NCBI RefSeq assembly: GCF_019976755.1
Contig: NZ_AP023441.1
Location: 6,011,501 to 6,075,500 of the forward strand
Origin: Nostoc sp. MS1
GTDB taxonomy: Bacteria; Cyanobacteriota; Cyanobacteriia; Cyanobacteriales; Nostocaceae
Direction: 5' to 3'
DNA length: 64,000 nucleotides
Numbering within the stretch: position 1 is the first letter of the stretch; each line of letters starts with the position of its first letter. The translations under genes were made by a program, and so were the position numbers. Under the pieces are notes generated by a model. It was not told where the DNA came from. It did not search any database and worked only from the letters and a program-made list of their open reading frames with translations. Shown piece by piece: positions 1 to 9,746 of the stretch.

Positions 1-674
1 AAGCTGCGAAGAAACTAATTTCTCGGAATGATCCTAGTGTTTGGGATGTACTGGAAGAGGTGATTGAGGGACACCCAGTCATGCTAAACCGTGCGCCTAC
101 ACTGCACCGTTTGGGTATTCAGGCGTTTGAACCAATTCTGGTAGAAGGTCGCGCAATTCAACTCCATCCTTTGGTGTGTCCAGCTTTTAACGCTGACTTT
201 GACGGCGACCAAATGGCGGTACACGTTCCCCTATCTCTGGAAAGTCAGGCGGAAGCGCGGTTATTAATGCTGGCTTCTAACAATATTCTCTCACCCGCTA
301 CAGGTAGACCGATTATTACACCTAGCCAAGATATGGTGTTAGGTGCTTACTACTTGACGGCAGAAAACCCAGGCGCTACCAAAGGTGCAGGTAAATACTT
401 TGCTTCTCTTGACGACGTAATTATGGCGTTCCAGCAAGAGCAAATTGACTTGCATGCCTATATCTACGTGCGGTTTGACGGCGAAGTAGAATCTGACCAA
501 GCAGACAACGAACCTCTGGAAGTCATCAATAACGAAGACGGTAGCCGGACTGTAATGTATAAGTACCGCCGAGTCAGAGAAGACGCTCAGGGAAATTTAC
601 TTTCTCAGTATATTCGCACAACTCCAGGTCGTGTTATTTACAATAAAGCGATTCAAGAAGCACTTGCAAGTTAG
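1..674 (+). CDS. rpoC1: RNA polymerase subunit gamma (RpoC1), 3' part
   Basis: This is the C-terminal part of the cyanobacterial RNA polymerase gamma subunit, which corresponds to the N-terminal half of bacterial beta-prime. The reading frame is open from base 3, so the gene starts before the window. The catalytic magnesium loop NADFDGDQMA lies early in the visible part, preceded by the conserved segment around HPVMLNRAPTLHRLG. It ends with a normal stop 99 bp before rpoC2 in the same direction, as expected from the usual cyanobacterial rpoB-rpoC1-rpoC2 order. No frameshift is visible. The assignment is very secure; only the upstream boundary is unknown. Confidence 0.97.
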   Translation, partial: AAKKLISRNDPSVWDVLEEVIEGHPVMLNRAPTLHRLGIQAFEPILVEGRAIQLHPLVCPAFNADFDGDQMAVHVPLSLESQAEARLLMLASNNILSPATGRPIITPSQDMVLGAYYLTAENPGATKGAGKYFASLDDVIMAFQQEQIDLHAYIYVRFDGEVESDQADNEPLEVINNEDGSRTVMYKYRRVREDAQGNLLSQYIRTTPGRVIYNKAIQEALAS

Positions 675-773
675 GGAGTAGGGAATAGGGAGTAGGGAGT
701 AGGGTATTTTACCTCTCACTACTCCCCACTCACCACTCCCCACTCCCTGCCAATGACTAAGGACTAATGACTA
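675..773. repeat. STRR array in the rpoC1-rpoC2 spacer
   Basis: The spacer is built from short tandem repeats: GGGAGTA-type units on the left, then complementary CCCACTC-type units, then ACTAATG units. The left and middle blocks are inverted relative to each other and could fold into a long GC-rich hairpin in the rpoC1-rpoC2 transcript. The last ACTAATG units run directly into the rpoC2 start codon. Arrays like this are common in Anabaena/Nostoc genomes; any function here is unproven. Confidence 0.85.
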
Positions 774-3700
774 ATGACTAACGAAAAGATGGTTTTTCGC
801 AATCGCGTCGTTGATAAAGGTCAACTGAGAAATTTGATTTCTTGGGCGTTCACTCATTATGGAACGGCGCGTACCGCAGTGATGGCGGATAAGTTGAAGG
901 ATTTGGGCTTCCGCTATGCTACTAGGGCTGGGGTTTCTATCAGTGTTGATGATTTGATGGTTCCACCTAGTAAGCGCAGTCTTCTGGAAGCTGCTGAAGA
1001 AGAAATTCGCGCTACTGAAGTCCGTTACCAACGCGGTGAAATTACGGAAGTTGAACGTTTCCAAAAGGTAATTGATACTTGGAACGGTACTAGTGAGGCT
1101 CTGAAGGACGAGGTAGTTACCCACTTCAAACAAACCAACCCCCTCAACTCTGTATACATGATGGCGTTCTCTGGGGCGCGGGGTAATATCTCTCAGGTGC
1201 GTCAGTTGGTGGGTATGCGGGGTCTGATGGCAGATCCGCAAGGGGAAATTATCGACTTACCCATCAAAACTAATTTCCGCGAAGGTCTCACTGTAACAGA
1301 ATACATTATTTCGTCTTACGGTGCGAGAAAGGGTCTGGTAGATACAGCGTTACGTACCGCCGACTCTGGTTATCTCACTCGCCGTCTGGTGGACGTATCC
1401 CAAGATGTGATCATTCGGGAAATTGATTGCGGTACTACTAGAGGGATTCCCGTCCGGGCGATGACCGAAGGTAACAAAACCCTAATTAAGCTATCTACAC
1501 GCTTGTTAGGACGGGTGATAGGCGAGGATGTAATTAATCCTACGACAAAAGAAGTTGTTGCTCCACGCAACACCCCCATTTCTGATGACTTAGCCAAGGA
1601 CATCGAGAAGGCTGGGGTGAAGGAAGTTGTCGTGCGATCGCCTCTCACCTGTGAAGCCGCCCGTTCTGTGTGCCAACACTGCTACGGTTGGAGTTTGGCT
1701 CACGCCAAGATGGTAGACTTAGGGGAGGCTGTAGGTATTATCGCTGCTCAAAGTATCGGTGAACCTGGAACCCAGCTAACCATGCGGACATTCCACACCG
1801 GGGGTGTGTTCACCGGGGAAGTAGCGCAACAAGTACGTTCCAAAGCCGATGGAACTATCAAGTTACCTAAGAAGCTACGGACAAGACCCTACCGGACTCG
1901 TCACGGGGAAGATGCTTTATTTGTAGAAAGCAATGGGATTATGATTCTGGAACCTCGTAAAGAAGGTTCAGAAACTCCACCACCTCAAGAAGTTCAAGTG
2001 ACCCAAGGTTCCACAATCTATATTACTGATGGACAACAGGTCAAACAAGGTCAATTATTAGCGGAAGTAGCCCTTGGTGGTCGGACTACCCGGACTAATA
2101 CAGAAAAAGCCGTGAAAGATGTGGCTTCTGACTTAGCTGGGGAAGTGAAGTTTGCTGAGGTCGTCCCAGAACAAAAGACAGACCGTCAAGGTAACACCAC
2201 AACTACAGCCGCCAGAGGTGGTTTGATTTGGATTCTCTCTGGGGAAGTGTATAACTTGCCACCTGGGGCGGAATTGGTGGTGAAAAATGGCGATCGCGTC
2301 GAAACTAACGGTGTCCTTGCAGAAACTAAGCTAACAAGTATACATGGTGGGGTAGTACGTTTACCAGAAGCAACTCCTGGTAAGAGTACCAGAGAAATCG
2401 AAATCATCACCGCTTCGGTAGTTCTAGACCAAGCAACCGTTACCGTTCAAAGTTCCCAAGGTCGCAACAACTACTTAGTTACCACTGGCAACAACCAAGT
2501 ATTTAACCTGCGGGCAACTCCAGGCACAAAAGTACAAAACGGTCAAGTGGTGGCTGAATTGATCGATGACCGCTACCGCACAACTACAGGTGGTTTCCTG
2601 AAGTTCTCTGGCGTAGAAGTCCAGAAAAAAGGTAAAGCCAAGCTGGGTTACGAAGTGGTACAGGGTGGAACTCTGTTATGGATTCCTGAAGAAACCCACG
2701 AAGTCAACAAAGACATCTCCTTGCTGTTGGTAGAAGATGGTCAGTTTGTCGAAGCTGGTACGGAAGTTGTTAAAGACATCTTCTGTCAAAACAGTGGTGT
2801 GGTAGAAGTCACCCAGAAAAACGACATTCTCCGGGAAGTTGTAATTAAGCCGGGTGAACTGTTGATGGTAGACGATCCAGAAGCAGTGATCGGTAGAGAT
2901 AACACCTTGCTACAACCAGGAGAAGAACTGTTAGGGCAAGTGGCGACAGAACTACGTTACATCCAGTATGTAGAATCACCAGAAGGCCCAGCACTGTTAA
3001 GCCGTCCAGTTGTGGAGTTTGCTGTACCTACTACTCCTGATGTACCATCTACTACATCTGTCAGCCAACAAACCGGACGTTCAATTCAACTACGCGCAGT
3101 ACAAAGACTTCCCTACAAGGATTCTGAACGGGTCAAGTCTGTGGAAGGTGTGGAACTGCTACGTACTCAATTAGTATTAGAAATTGAGCAGGAAGGCGAA
3201 CAAGAACACAATGCTTCTCCGCTAGCGGCAGACATTGAGTTAATCCCTGACGCTGAAAGTGCAGACGTTCAACGCTTGCAACTGGTAATTCTGGAATCCT
3301 TGGTACTGCGGCGTGATATTGCGGCTGATGCTACTCAAGGTAGTACCCAGACAAGTTTAGAAGTACAAGATGGGCAAACCATCGTTCCTGGTGCTGTCGT
3401 CGCCCGTACTCAAATCCTCTCGAAAGAAGGTGGGATTGTTCGGGGTGTCCAGAAGGGAACAGAAGCAGTACGCCGTTGTTTAGTGTTACGTCACAGTGAC
3501 ATGATAACGCTGAATACCAGTACTCAACCCAAGGTTAAAGCTGGTGATTTAATCGTCGCCGGTACAGAAATTGCCTCTGGTGTCTTTGCCGAAGAATCTG
3601 GACAAATTGTCTCAGTGAAAAATGCGGCTGAAAGTTCCAGTAATCAAGAAGCAGGACTCAGCACTAAGAACTATGCTGTAACTATCCGTGCTGGTCGTCC

Positions 3701-4829
3701 CTACCGAGTCAGCCCCGGTGCAGTATTGCAGATAGAAGATGGTGATTTGGTACAACGGGGCGATAACTTGGTGTTGCTGGTGTTTGAACGGGCGAAAACT
3801 GGAGACATCATCCAAGGTTTGCCTCGAATTGAAGAACTACTAGAAGCCCGGAAACCCAAGGAAGCTTGTATCTTAGCTAAACGGGGTGGGGAAGTTAAGG
3901 TAGTATACGGTGATGGTGATGAAGCGATCGCCATCAAAATTATCGAATCCAATGGTGTCGTCACCGATTACCCCCTTGGCCCTGGACAAAACCTAGCCGT
4001 ATTAGATGGTTCTCATGTATTAGCCGGTCAAACATTGAGTGACGGGCCTTCCAACCCCCACGAAATTCTGGAAGTGTTCTTCAGCTTGGGTTCGGAAGAT
4101 GGTGTTTATGCTTGCGCCAGCCATGCCTTACAGAAGGTGCAAACCTTCCTCGTGAATGAAGTACAGATGGTTTACCAATCCCAAGGTATTGACATCGCCG
4201 ACAAACACATCGAAGTGATTGTGCGCCAGATGACCAACAAGGTACGGATTGATGATGGTGGTGATACTACCATGCTTCCGGGTGAGTTGGTGGAACTGCG
4301 CCAAGTCGAGCAGGTGAATGAAGCGATGGCTATTACTGGCGGTGCAAGAGCGCAATACACACCAGTATTGTTAGGTATCACCAAGGCATCCTTGAACACC
4401 GACAGCTTCATTTCTGCGGCATCTTTCCAAGAAACAACACGGGTTCTCACAGAAGCAGCCATTGAGGGTAAATCTGACTGGTTGCGTGGTTTGAAAGAAA
4501 ACGTGATTATCGGACGATTGATTCCTGCGGGAACTGGTTACAACACCTATGATGAACCAGGAATGCTCGAAGATTATTCCACCCTGGAAACTACCAGTGT
4601 GTTAGATGAAACCGATGATCCACTCGATATGGTGTTGGATGATCGTACAGCTCGCGCCTACAACCTAGATGCTCCCACACTTGGAGATGGTGGATTTAAC
4701 AGCCGTCGCTCAATTCTTGATGATGAGTTGATTGCTGATGACATCCAAGATATACAGGATCTAGTAGAGGATGAGGAAGTCGATGATGATTATGAAGATG
4801 ATGACGACGAAGAGGACGATGAATACTAA
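774..4829 (+). CDS. rpoC2: RNA polymerase subunit beta-prime (RpoC2)
   Basis: This 1351-residue protein is the cyanobacterial RpoC2 subunit, equivalent to the C-terminal half of bacterial beta-prime with the large lineage-specific insertion. The N-terminal region carries the zinc-binding cysteines (CGTTRG, then TCEAARSVCQHC) followed by the bridge/trigger region AVGIIAAQSIGEPGTQLTMR. The middle is a long series of beta-rich sandwich-barrel segments. The C-terminus is extremely acidic, ending in a run of Asp and Glu. The start ATG lies in an ACTAATG repeat; a second ATG five codons in (789) is an alternative. It probably shares a transcript with rpoC1 and ends at the hairpin at 4854. Confidence 0.97.
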   Translation: MTNEKMVFRNRVVDKGQLRNLISWAFTHYGTARTAVMADKLKDLGFRYATRAGVSISVDDLMVPPSKRSLLEAAEEEIRATEVRYQRGEITEVERFQKVIDTWNGTSEALKDEVVTHFKQTNPLNSVYMMAFSGARGNISQVRQLVGMRGLMADPQGEIIDLPIKTNFREGLTVTEYIISSYGARKGLVDTALRTADSGYLTRRLVDVSQDVIIREIDCGTTRGIPVRAMTEGNKTLIKLSTRLLGRVIGEDVINPTTKEVVAPRNTPISDDLAKDIEKAGVKEVVVRSPLTCEAARSVCQHCYGWSLAHAKMVDLGEAVGIIAAQSIGEPGTQLTMRTFHTGGVFTGEVAQQVRSKADGTIKLPKKLRTRPYRTRHGEDALFVESNGIMILEPRKEGSETPPPQEVQVTQGSTIYITDGQQVKQGQLLAEVALGGRTTRTNTEKAVKDVASDLAGEVKFAEVVPEQKTDRQGNTTTTAARGGLIWILSGEVYNLPPGAELVVKNGDRVETNGVLAETKLTSIHGGVVRLPEATPGKSTREIEIITASVVLDQATVTVQSSQGRNNYLVTTGNNQVFNLRATPGTKVQNGQVVAELIDDRYRTTTGGFLKFSGVEVQKKGKAKLGYEVVQGGTLLWIPEETHEVNKDISLLLVEDGQFVEAGTEVVKDIFCQNSGVVEVTQKNDILREVVIKPGELLMVDDPEAVIGRDNTLLQPGEELLGQVATELRYIQYVESPEGPALLSRPVVEFAVPTTPDVPSTTSVSQQTGRSIQLRAVQRLPYKDSERVKSVEGVELLRTQLVLEIEQEGEQEHNASPLAADIELIPDAESADVQRLQLVILESLVLRRDIAADATQGSTQTSLEVQDGQTIVPGAVVARTQILSKEGGIVRGVQKGTEAVRRCLVLRHSDMITLNTSTQPKVKAGDLIVAGTEIASGVFAEESGQIVSVKNAAESSSNQEAGLSTKNYAVTIRAGRPYRVSPGAVLQIEDGDLVQRGDNLVLLVFERAKTGDIIQGLPRIEELLEARKPKEACILAKRGGEVKVVYGDGDEAIAIKIIESNGVVTDYPLGPGQNLAVLDGSHVLAGQTLSDGPSNPHEILEVFFSLGSEDGVYACASHALQKVQTFLVNEVQMVYQSQGIDIADKHIEVIVRQMTNKVRIDDGGDTTMLPGELVELRQVEQVNEAMAITGGARAQYTPVLLGITKASLNTDSFISAASFQETTRVLTEAAIEGKSDWLRGLKENVIIGRLIPAGTGYNTYDEPGMLEDYSTLETTSVLDETDDPLDMVLDDRTARAYNLDAPTLGDGGFNSRRSILDDELIADDIQDIQDLVEDEEVDDDYEDDDDEEDDEY

Positions 4830-4853
4830 AGTCTAATAGTCAACATCTAAATT

Positions 4854-4887
4854 AAAAAGGCAAAAGAATTACTTCTTTTGCCTTTTT
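4854..4887 (+). terminator. Perfect hairpin terminator after rpoC2
   Basis: A perfect 15-bp inverted repeat (AAAAAGGCAAAAGAA / TTCTTTTGCCTTTTT) with a TTAC loop starts 24 bp after the rpoC2 stop. It has an A-run on the left and a T-run on the right, so it could end transcription from both rpoC2 and the convergent desB gene. Confidence 0.9.
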
Positions 4888-4972
4888 GTTGATAAGATTT
4901 TGAGAAATGTTTATAGTCAGCACTTAGGACTTAGCGTTTGATGGACAAGGACTAAAGTCCTTACTACAAACA

Positions 4973-6049
4973 TTAATCATTAGCAACTTTGCGGTAAGAA
5001 GTGTAATATACTTTCCCGCCTGTATCTGGGACAAAATGGCAAGCCAAAGAAGAACGCCACAGTGCTTTCCAAATTGGTTCTTCGGACTTGCGGTAATATT
5101 CACCCATTACTGGTTTAATCGCCTCGGTTGCTTTCAGCAAGTTGTAGTGAGGGATGTTTAAGAAAATGTGGTGCGCTACGTGAGTACCGATATCGTGATG
5201 GATATGATTTACTAAACCGTAGTTGCGGTCAATGCTGGAAATTGCACCTTTGAGGAAAGTCCAATCTTCGCCACGATACCAAGGTATATCAGCTTCGGTA
5301 TGGTGGAGAAAAGTCACCAAATCTAGCCAAATTACAAACACGATATAGGGTGCGGCATAGTATTTCAATAACCACATCCAACCCCATTGATAGGTGAGGA
5401 ATCCTAACAAGCCAACCATGCAAGTCCAGAGAACTGTACTGGTGATGACATCCCATTTTTCGGAAGGCTTAAATAGCGAACTACTAGGCGAGAAATGAGA
5501 GCCTTCTTTATTAGGAGAACGCTTAAATAAATATACTGGATACGCCAACAAAAAGGCGTAATAGCGCCCAATCTTTTGCGCTGTAGGCATTTCTTTATAT
5601 TGGGATTCTGTCACAGGATACCAGCTTTCATCGTTATCAATATTGCCAGTATTTTTATGATGTGTCCTATGACTGATACGCCAACCGTGATAGGGAACTA
5701 AAATTGGTGTATGAGATAGATGACCTATTAAATCATTGAGCCATTTATGTTTGGAAAATGATTGGTGTCCGCAGTCATGTCCAACCACAAATAATGCCCA
5801 AAACATAGTTCCTTGCATCAGCCAGAAAATTGGCCAGAAGTACCAAGAATCTACATAATGAGCGATCGCATATAAAACACCAATAATTAGCACATCACGA
5901 AAAAAGTAAAACAGTGATTTGCTAACATTAGGTTGAAAACATTCAGCCGGGATAGCGGCTTTTAAATCCTGAAGGGTAAATGGCAGTGTCGTATTCTCTG
6001 ACTGTTCAAAGTTAGGAGAATTATCTGAGGGGATTGTGGTTAATTGCAC
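4973..6049 (-). CDS. desB: Acyl-lipid omega-3 (delta-15) desaturase
   Basis: This 358-residue membrane enzyme adds the omega-3 double bond to fatty acids of membrane glycerolipids, using ferredoxin as donor in cyanobacteria. The three histidine boxes that bind the di-iron centre are intact: HDCGH (91-95), HRTHH (127-131) and HVAHH (290-294). The boxes are separated by hydrophobic membrane stretches. The start used is GTG at 6049; residues after it match the usual length of the family. It is the third gene of a desC-desA-desB cluster on this strand, with 231 bp before it, so it may have its own promoter. The omega-3 rather than delta-12 call rests on box sequence and gene order. Confidence 0.9.
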   Translation of the reverse strand: MQLTTIPSDNSPNFEQSENTTLPFTLQDLKAAIPAECFQPNVSKSLFYFFRDVLIIGVLYAIAHYVDSWYFWPIFWLMQGTMFWALFVVGHDCGHQSFSKHKWLNDLIGHLSHTPILVPYHGWRISHRTHHKNTGNIDNDESWYPVTESQYKEMPTAQKIGRYYAFLLAYPVYLFKRSPNKEGSHFSPSSSLFKPSEKWDVITSTVLWTCMVGLLGFLTYQWGWMWLLKYYAAPYIVFVIWLDLVTFLHHTEADIPWYRGEDWTFLKGAISSIDRNYGLVNHIHHDIGTHVAHHIFLNIPHYNLLKATEAIKPVMGEYYRKSEEPIWKALWRSSLACHFVPDTGGKVYYTSYRKVAND

Positions 6050-6280
6050 TTGATTCTGCTTTGAAATGTAAACCGGACTTTTTAAGGTATGAAAAATTAA
6101 GCTTCAGCAATGTCTGCGAAGCTATTGATCGCATATCCAAGAAATAACTTCTGGCAATTTACTTGGTAGTTATGAGTAAATAGAAAATTGCCAGAATCTG
6201 TTGATTTGACAGAATATTTGATTTTATCTTGGCTTTTGGACACTAGTTGAGCGCCTAGTTAATATTACTAGCTAGAGGTA

Positions 6281-7333
6281 CTAGCGTCCTGCGTAATATT
6301 CATTAAATGTTTGATAGCCAATATCTGTTTTATAAAGTTGACATTGGTCTGTAATTTGCTTCATTAAAGGCCAAGAGAACTTTAATTCATCATGCAGATA
6401 AGGTTCCCAATTTTCTTTAATGCTGCTATAAGCTAACCGCAAATTATAGGAAGGAATAGCAGTAGAAAGGTGATGGGGAACATGAACGTTGATATCATGA
6501 CAAAGCACTTCTACCCATTTGGGATAATCGCAATGAATAGTCCCAAATAACTGTGCCATTGCTTCATGCCATTTGTTCTCTGCTTCAAAGGGAACGTCGG
6601 GGAAGGTATGGTGAACAATGGTGAAGGTACTCATCCAGAAGTGATACACCAGCCAAGGTACAAACCAAAATTTAACAAATCCCCAAATTCCAGTTGTAGC
6701 GATGAGGATGGGGAAAGTAACTGCGGCAAATAATACAACTACAGCCACAGAAAGTTTGACATCAGATTGGTCTTTAGCTTTGAAGTTTTTGGCATCAAAG
6801 TGTACTACTGCCCAATGTCCAATGGAACCTACCCACCAGAAGCGTTTACGCATGAACAACTCAAAGGCAGACTGGCGAGTTTTATCCCAACTAGAAAAAA
6901 CTTCTGGTCTGATGGGATGCCAAGCATTATCTTCATCCAACTTGTTTGTATGTTTGTGATGATGATTATGCTTAATCCGCCAACTATGAAATGGATAAAT
7001 TAGAGGCATCATAAATAAATGCCCTACTAAATCATTTACCCAACGACGTTTGGCAAATGAACGGTGTCCGCAGTCATGACCAATAACAAAAAAACCTGTT
7101 AAAGCCGTACCTGTAAAAATCCAAGCTATAGGTAAGAGAAACCAGGGACTAATTGCTATAGTCCAATAACCCAAACCTGCCATGACCACACTCAGCAAGG
7201 CTTGTGTCCATGCTTTTTTTTGGTTCTTTTGAAAACATTCTTTGGGTAAAGTTTTGATAATATCTTTCAGCCTTAGTTCGGGATTATTAAGGCGATTTTC
7301 TATTTCTTGATTTTTGATTATCGATGTAGTCAT
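6281..7333 (-). CDS. desA: Acyl-lipid delta-12 desaturase
   Basis: This 350-residue membrane desaturase converts oleoyl to linoleoyl groups in membrane lipids. The di-iron histidine boxes are HDCGH (86-90), HNHHH (122-126) and HVPHH (284-288), typical of the DesA group. It is a paralogue of the neighbouring desB product, sharing the box pattern and overall membrane layout. Spacing of 231 bp to desB and 214 bp to desC suggests separate transcripts or a loosely spaced operon. The desC-desA-desB order is the one known from Anabaena. No damage is visible. Confidence 0.92.
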   Translation of the reverse strand: MTTSIIKNQEIENRLNNPELRLKDIIKTLPKECFQKNQKKAWTQALLSVVMAGLGYWTIAISPWFLLPIAWIFTGTALTGFFVIGHDCGHRSFAKRRWVNDLVGHLFMMPLIYPFHSWRIKHNHHHKHTNKLDEDNAWHPIRPEVFSSWDKTRQSAFELFMRKRFWWVGSIGHWAVVHFDAKNFKAKDQSDVKLSVAVVVLFAAVTFPILIATTGIWGFVKFWFVPWLVYHFWMSTFTIVHHTFPDVPFEAENKWHEAMAQLFGTIHCDYPKWVEVLCHDINVHVPHHLSTAIPSYNLRLAYSSIKENWEPYLHDELKFSWPLMKQITDQCQLYKTDIGYQTFNEYYAGR

Positions 7334-7547
7334 GAAAACCTGAAGAACAAAAAAACTCCTCTACCAAGCCACCACAAAAGTAACTTGTCACAAGATGCTA
7401 TTCATAGCAATTCCAGCTACCCAAGCACGCTCGTTTGTAGTTTTTAAAGGCTATTTAAGAACTGACGAGTGGATATTTGGTTGCGAAAAAATTACTAAGT
7501 CATTAGTCATTTTTCAGACAAACAACTAATGACACATAATAAACCAA

Positions 7548-8366
7548 TTACTGCTTTTTGTCTGCTAGTTTAACGTTACTTGCTAGACCCAATATTTGCA
7601 GTAATTGAATTGTCATCCAAGTCATATCAATTTCCCACCATTCCAACCCGTGCCGGGCTGAATATTGAAAAGCGTGGTGGTTATTGTGCCAGCCTTCGCC
7701 AAACACGAGTACAGCTACCCACCAACAGTTAGTTGATCTGTCACCAGAGTCATAACTGCGATAGCCGAATTTATGAGTAGCACTGTTGACTAACCAAGTG
7801 CAGTGGTAAACCCAGACGATGCGAACGAAAATTCCCCAGACAACAAAAGACCAGCCGCCCAAATATAAAAGCAATAAACCCAATGCAATTTGGATGAATA
7901 TGAAATATTTCTGTAAAAACTGATAAACTGGGTCTTCGGCAATATCTTTGGTAAAACGAGGAACATCAGCGTGGGAAGGAGAATGATAAATTAGCCAACC
8001 CATATGGCTCCACCAGAAACCTTTGTTGGAATCATGGGGATCGGGATCAGTATCGGAATGTAAATGATGAATGCGATGTGTACCAATCCACTCGATTGGG
8101 CCTCCTTGACACGCAAGAGTCCCGCAAAGCATTAGGAAATATTCCAACCACTTGGGAGTCTGGAAACTGCGGTGAGTAACTAGGCGATGAAAGCCTAAAG
8201 TAATACCCAAGCCACCAGTGATCCAGTAAAGCAATAAAGCCACACCAACTGCCGCCCAGCTGAAGTTACCAGGCACAAAGGCGAATAAAGCGCCGATGTG
8301 TAGCCCAAGGAAAAATAGGGTATTTACCCAATTGATTTGAGGTTTAGTTGAAGTAGCAATTGTCAT
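7548..8366 (-). CDS. desC: Acyl-lipid delta-9 desaturase
   Basis: This 272-residue membrane enzyme introduces the first double bond (delta-9) into stearoyl groups. It has the pattern of the delta-9 branch: HRLVTH (60-65), HRIHH (97-101) and HNNHH (227-231), with hydrophobic segments near residues 15-60 and 152-190. This box set differs from those of DesA and DesB and resembles stearoyl-CoA desaturases. The ATG at 8366 is 81 bp from the divergent gene at 8448, so the two share a small promoter region. Assignment is strong. Confidence 0.94.
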   Translation of the reverse strand: MTIATSTKPQINWVNTLFFLGLHIGALFAFVPGNFSWAAVGVALLLYWITGGLGITLGFHRLVTHRSFQTPKWLEYFLMLCGTLACQGGPIEWIGTHRIHHLHSDTDPDPHDSNKGFWWSHMGWLIYHSPSHADVPRFTKDIAEDPVYQFLQKYFIFIQIALGLLLLYLGGWSFVVWGIFVRIVWVYHCTWLVNSATHKFGYRSYDSGDRSTNCWWVAVLVFGEGWHNNHHAFQYSARHGLEWWEIDMTWMTIQLLQILGLASNVKLADKKQ

Positions 8367-8447
8367 GCAGTAATCCGAATTTAAAATTTGTCAGCCTAGT
8401 TTGTGCGAGTGATCGCATTTGTATAGTTTTTTGTTAACGAGGAAGTA

Positions 8448-9680
8448 ATGAACAGCTTGGAATATCTGCGGCAAGCAGAACAAGCACTGATAGAGATTTT
8501 TTCGGGAATTGACGCTCAGGTCAAGCAAAATCTTCAAAGAGTGCTGTCAGCCTTTCGTAATCAGCGTGTAGGAGCGCACCACTTTGCTGGTGTAAGTGGT
8601 TACGGTCACGATGATTTAGGTAGAGAAACTTTGGATAAAGTTTTTGCCGAAGTAATGGGGGCTGAAGCTGCGGCGGTGCGAGTGCAGTTTGTTTCTGGAA
8701 CTCATGCGATCGCTTGCGCCTTATTTGGTGTACTTCGTCCTGGTGATGAAATGTTGGCAGTGGTTGGTTCCCCCTACGATACACTCGAAGAAGTTATTGG
8801 TTTACGGGGTCAAGGTCAAGGCTCCCTTATTGAGTTTGGCATAAAATACCGACAATTAGAGCTAACTTCTGAAGGATCTATAGATTGGTTAGCGTTAAGC
8901 AATAGCATCAGCGATCGCACTCGCTTAGTTTTAATTCAACGTTCTCGTGGTTATTCTTGGCGACCTAGCCTATCAATTGCTGATATTGAAAAAATTGTTA
9001 ATTTAGTCAAACAGCAAAATCCAAATACTGTTTGCTTTGTTGATAACTGCTATGGCGAATTTATTGAAACCAAAGAACCTACCCATGTTGGTGTTGATTT
9101 AATGGCGGGTTCCTTGATTAAAAATCCTGGTGGGACTATTGTCACAGCTGGTGGTTATGTCGCTGGACGCGCTGACTTGGTAGAAGCTGCTGCTTGCCGC
9201 CTCACTGCTCCTGGTATTGGTAGTTATGGTGGGGCGACCTTTGATCAAAATCGTCTTTTATACCAAGGATTATTTTTATCCCCGCAGATGGTGGGTGAGG
9301 CGATGAAGGGAACTCACCTTACAGGTTATGTATTTGACAAACTTGGATATCAGGTTAATCCTGCACCTTTTGCACCCCGTGGTGATGTAATTCAAGCGAT
9401 TAAATTAGGTTCTGCCGAGAAGTTGATTGCTTTCTGTAAAGCCATACAACAAAATTCTCCTGTGGGTTCTTATCTAGACCCTGTTCCTGATGCTATGCCG
9501 GGGTATGAGAGCCAGGTAGTCATGGCTGGGGGAACGTTTATTGAGGGCAGTACCTTAGAATTTTCGGCGGATGGGCCTTTGCGTGAGCCTTATGTAGTGT
9601 ACTGCCAAGGGGGTACTCATTGGACTCATGTGGCGATCGCACTTGAGGCGGCGATTGATGCTGTGGGGAGTAGGGAGTAG
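8448..9680 (+). CDS. PLP-dependent methionine gamma-lyase-like protein
   Basis: This 410-residue protein belongs to the fold-type I PLP enzyme family annotated either as methionine gamma-lyase-like or as aluminium resistance protein. Visible signs are the substrate/cofactor segment FVSGTHAIACALFG (about 81-94), the aspartate of CFVDNCYGEF and the probable Schiff-base lysine K225 in GSLIKNPGGT. The physiological reaction is not established for cyanobacterial members. The last residues (GSRE) and the stop are encoded by GGGAGTA repeat units, so the C-terminus appears to have been set by an STRR. The start ATG follows a purine-rich AACGAGGAAGT. Confidence 0.82.
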   Translation: MNSLEYLRQAEQALIEIFSGIDAQVKQNLQRVLSAFRNQRVGAHHFAGVSGYGHDDLGRETLDKVFAEVMGAEAAAVRVQFVSGTHAIACALFGVLRPGDEMLAVVGSPYDTLEEVIGLRGQGQGSLIEFGIKYRQLELTSEGSIDWLALSNSISDRTRLVLIQRSRGYSWRPSLSIADIEKIVNLVKQQNPNTVCFVDNCYGEFIETKEPTHVGVDLMAGSLIKNPGGTIVTAGGYVAGRADLVEAAACRLTAPGIGSYGGATFDQNRLLYQGLFLSPQMVGEAMKGTHLTGYVFDKLGYQVNPAPFAPRGDVIQAIKLGSAEKLIAFCKAIQQNSPVGSYLDPVPDAMPGYESQVVMAGGTFIEGSTLEFSADGPLREPYVVYCQGGTHWTHVAIALEAAIDAVGSRE

Positions 9681-9745
9681 GGAGTGGGAGGAGACGAGGG
9701 AGATGAGGGAGATATACTTACTCATCACTCATTACTCATCACTTT
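9668..9745. repeat. STRR array between convergent genes
   Basis: GGGAGTA and GAGGGAGAT units are followed by TCATCACTCAT units. The array begins inside the last codons of the PLP protein gene and ends at the stop of the convergent gene. It may act as a structured 3' region; no clean terminator hairpin with a T-run is seen. Confidence 0.75.
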
Positions 9746-9746
9746 T

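Noticed and set aside
771..1241. Open frame on the minus strand inside rpoC2
   Set aside because: It is antisense to the conserved RpoC2 core and has no domain of its own; a shadow frame.
8521..8784. Minus-strand frame inside the PLP-dependent protein gene
   Set aside because: No recognisable protein features; it overlaps a strongly conserved coding region.
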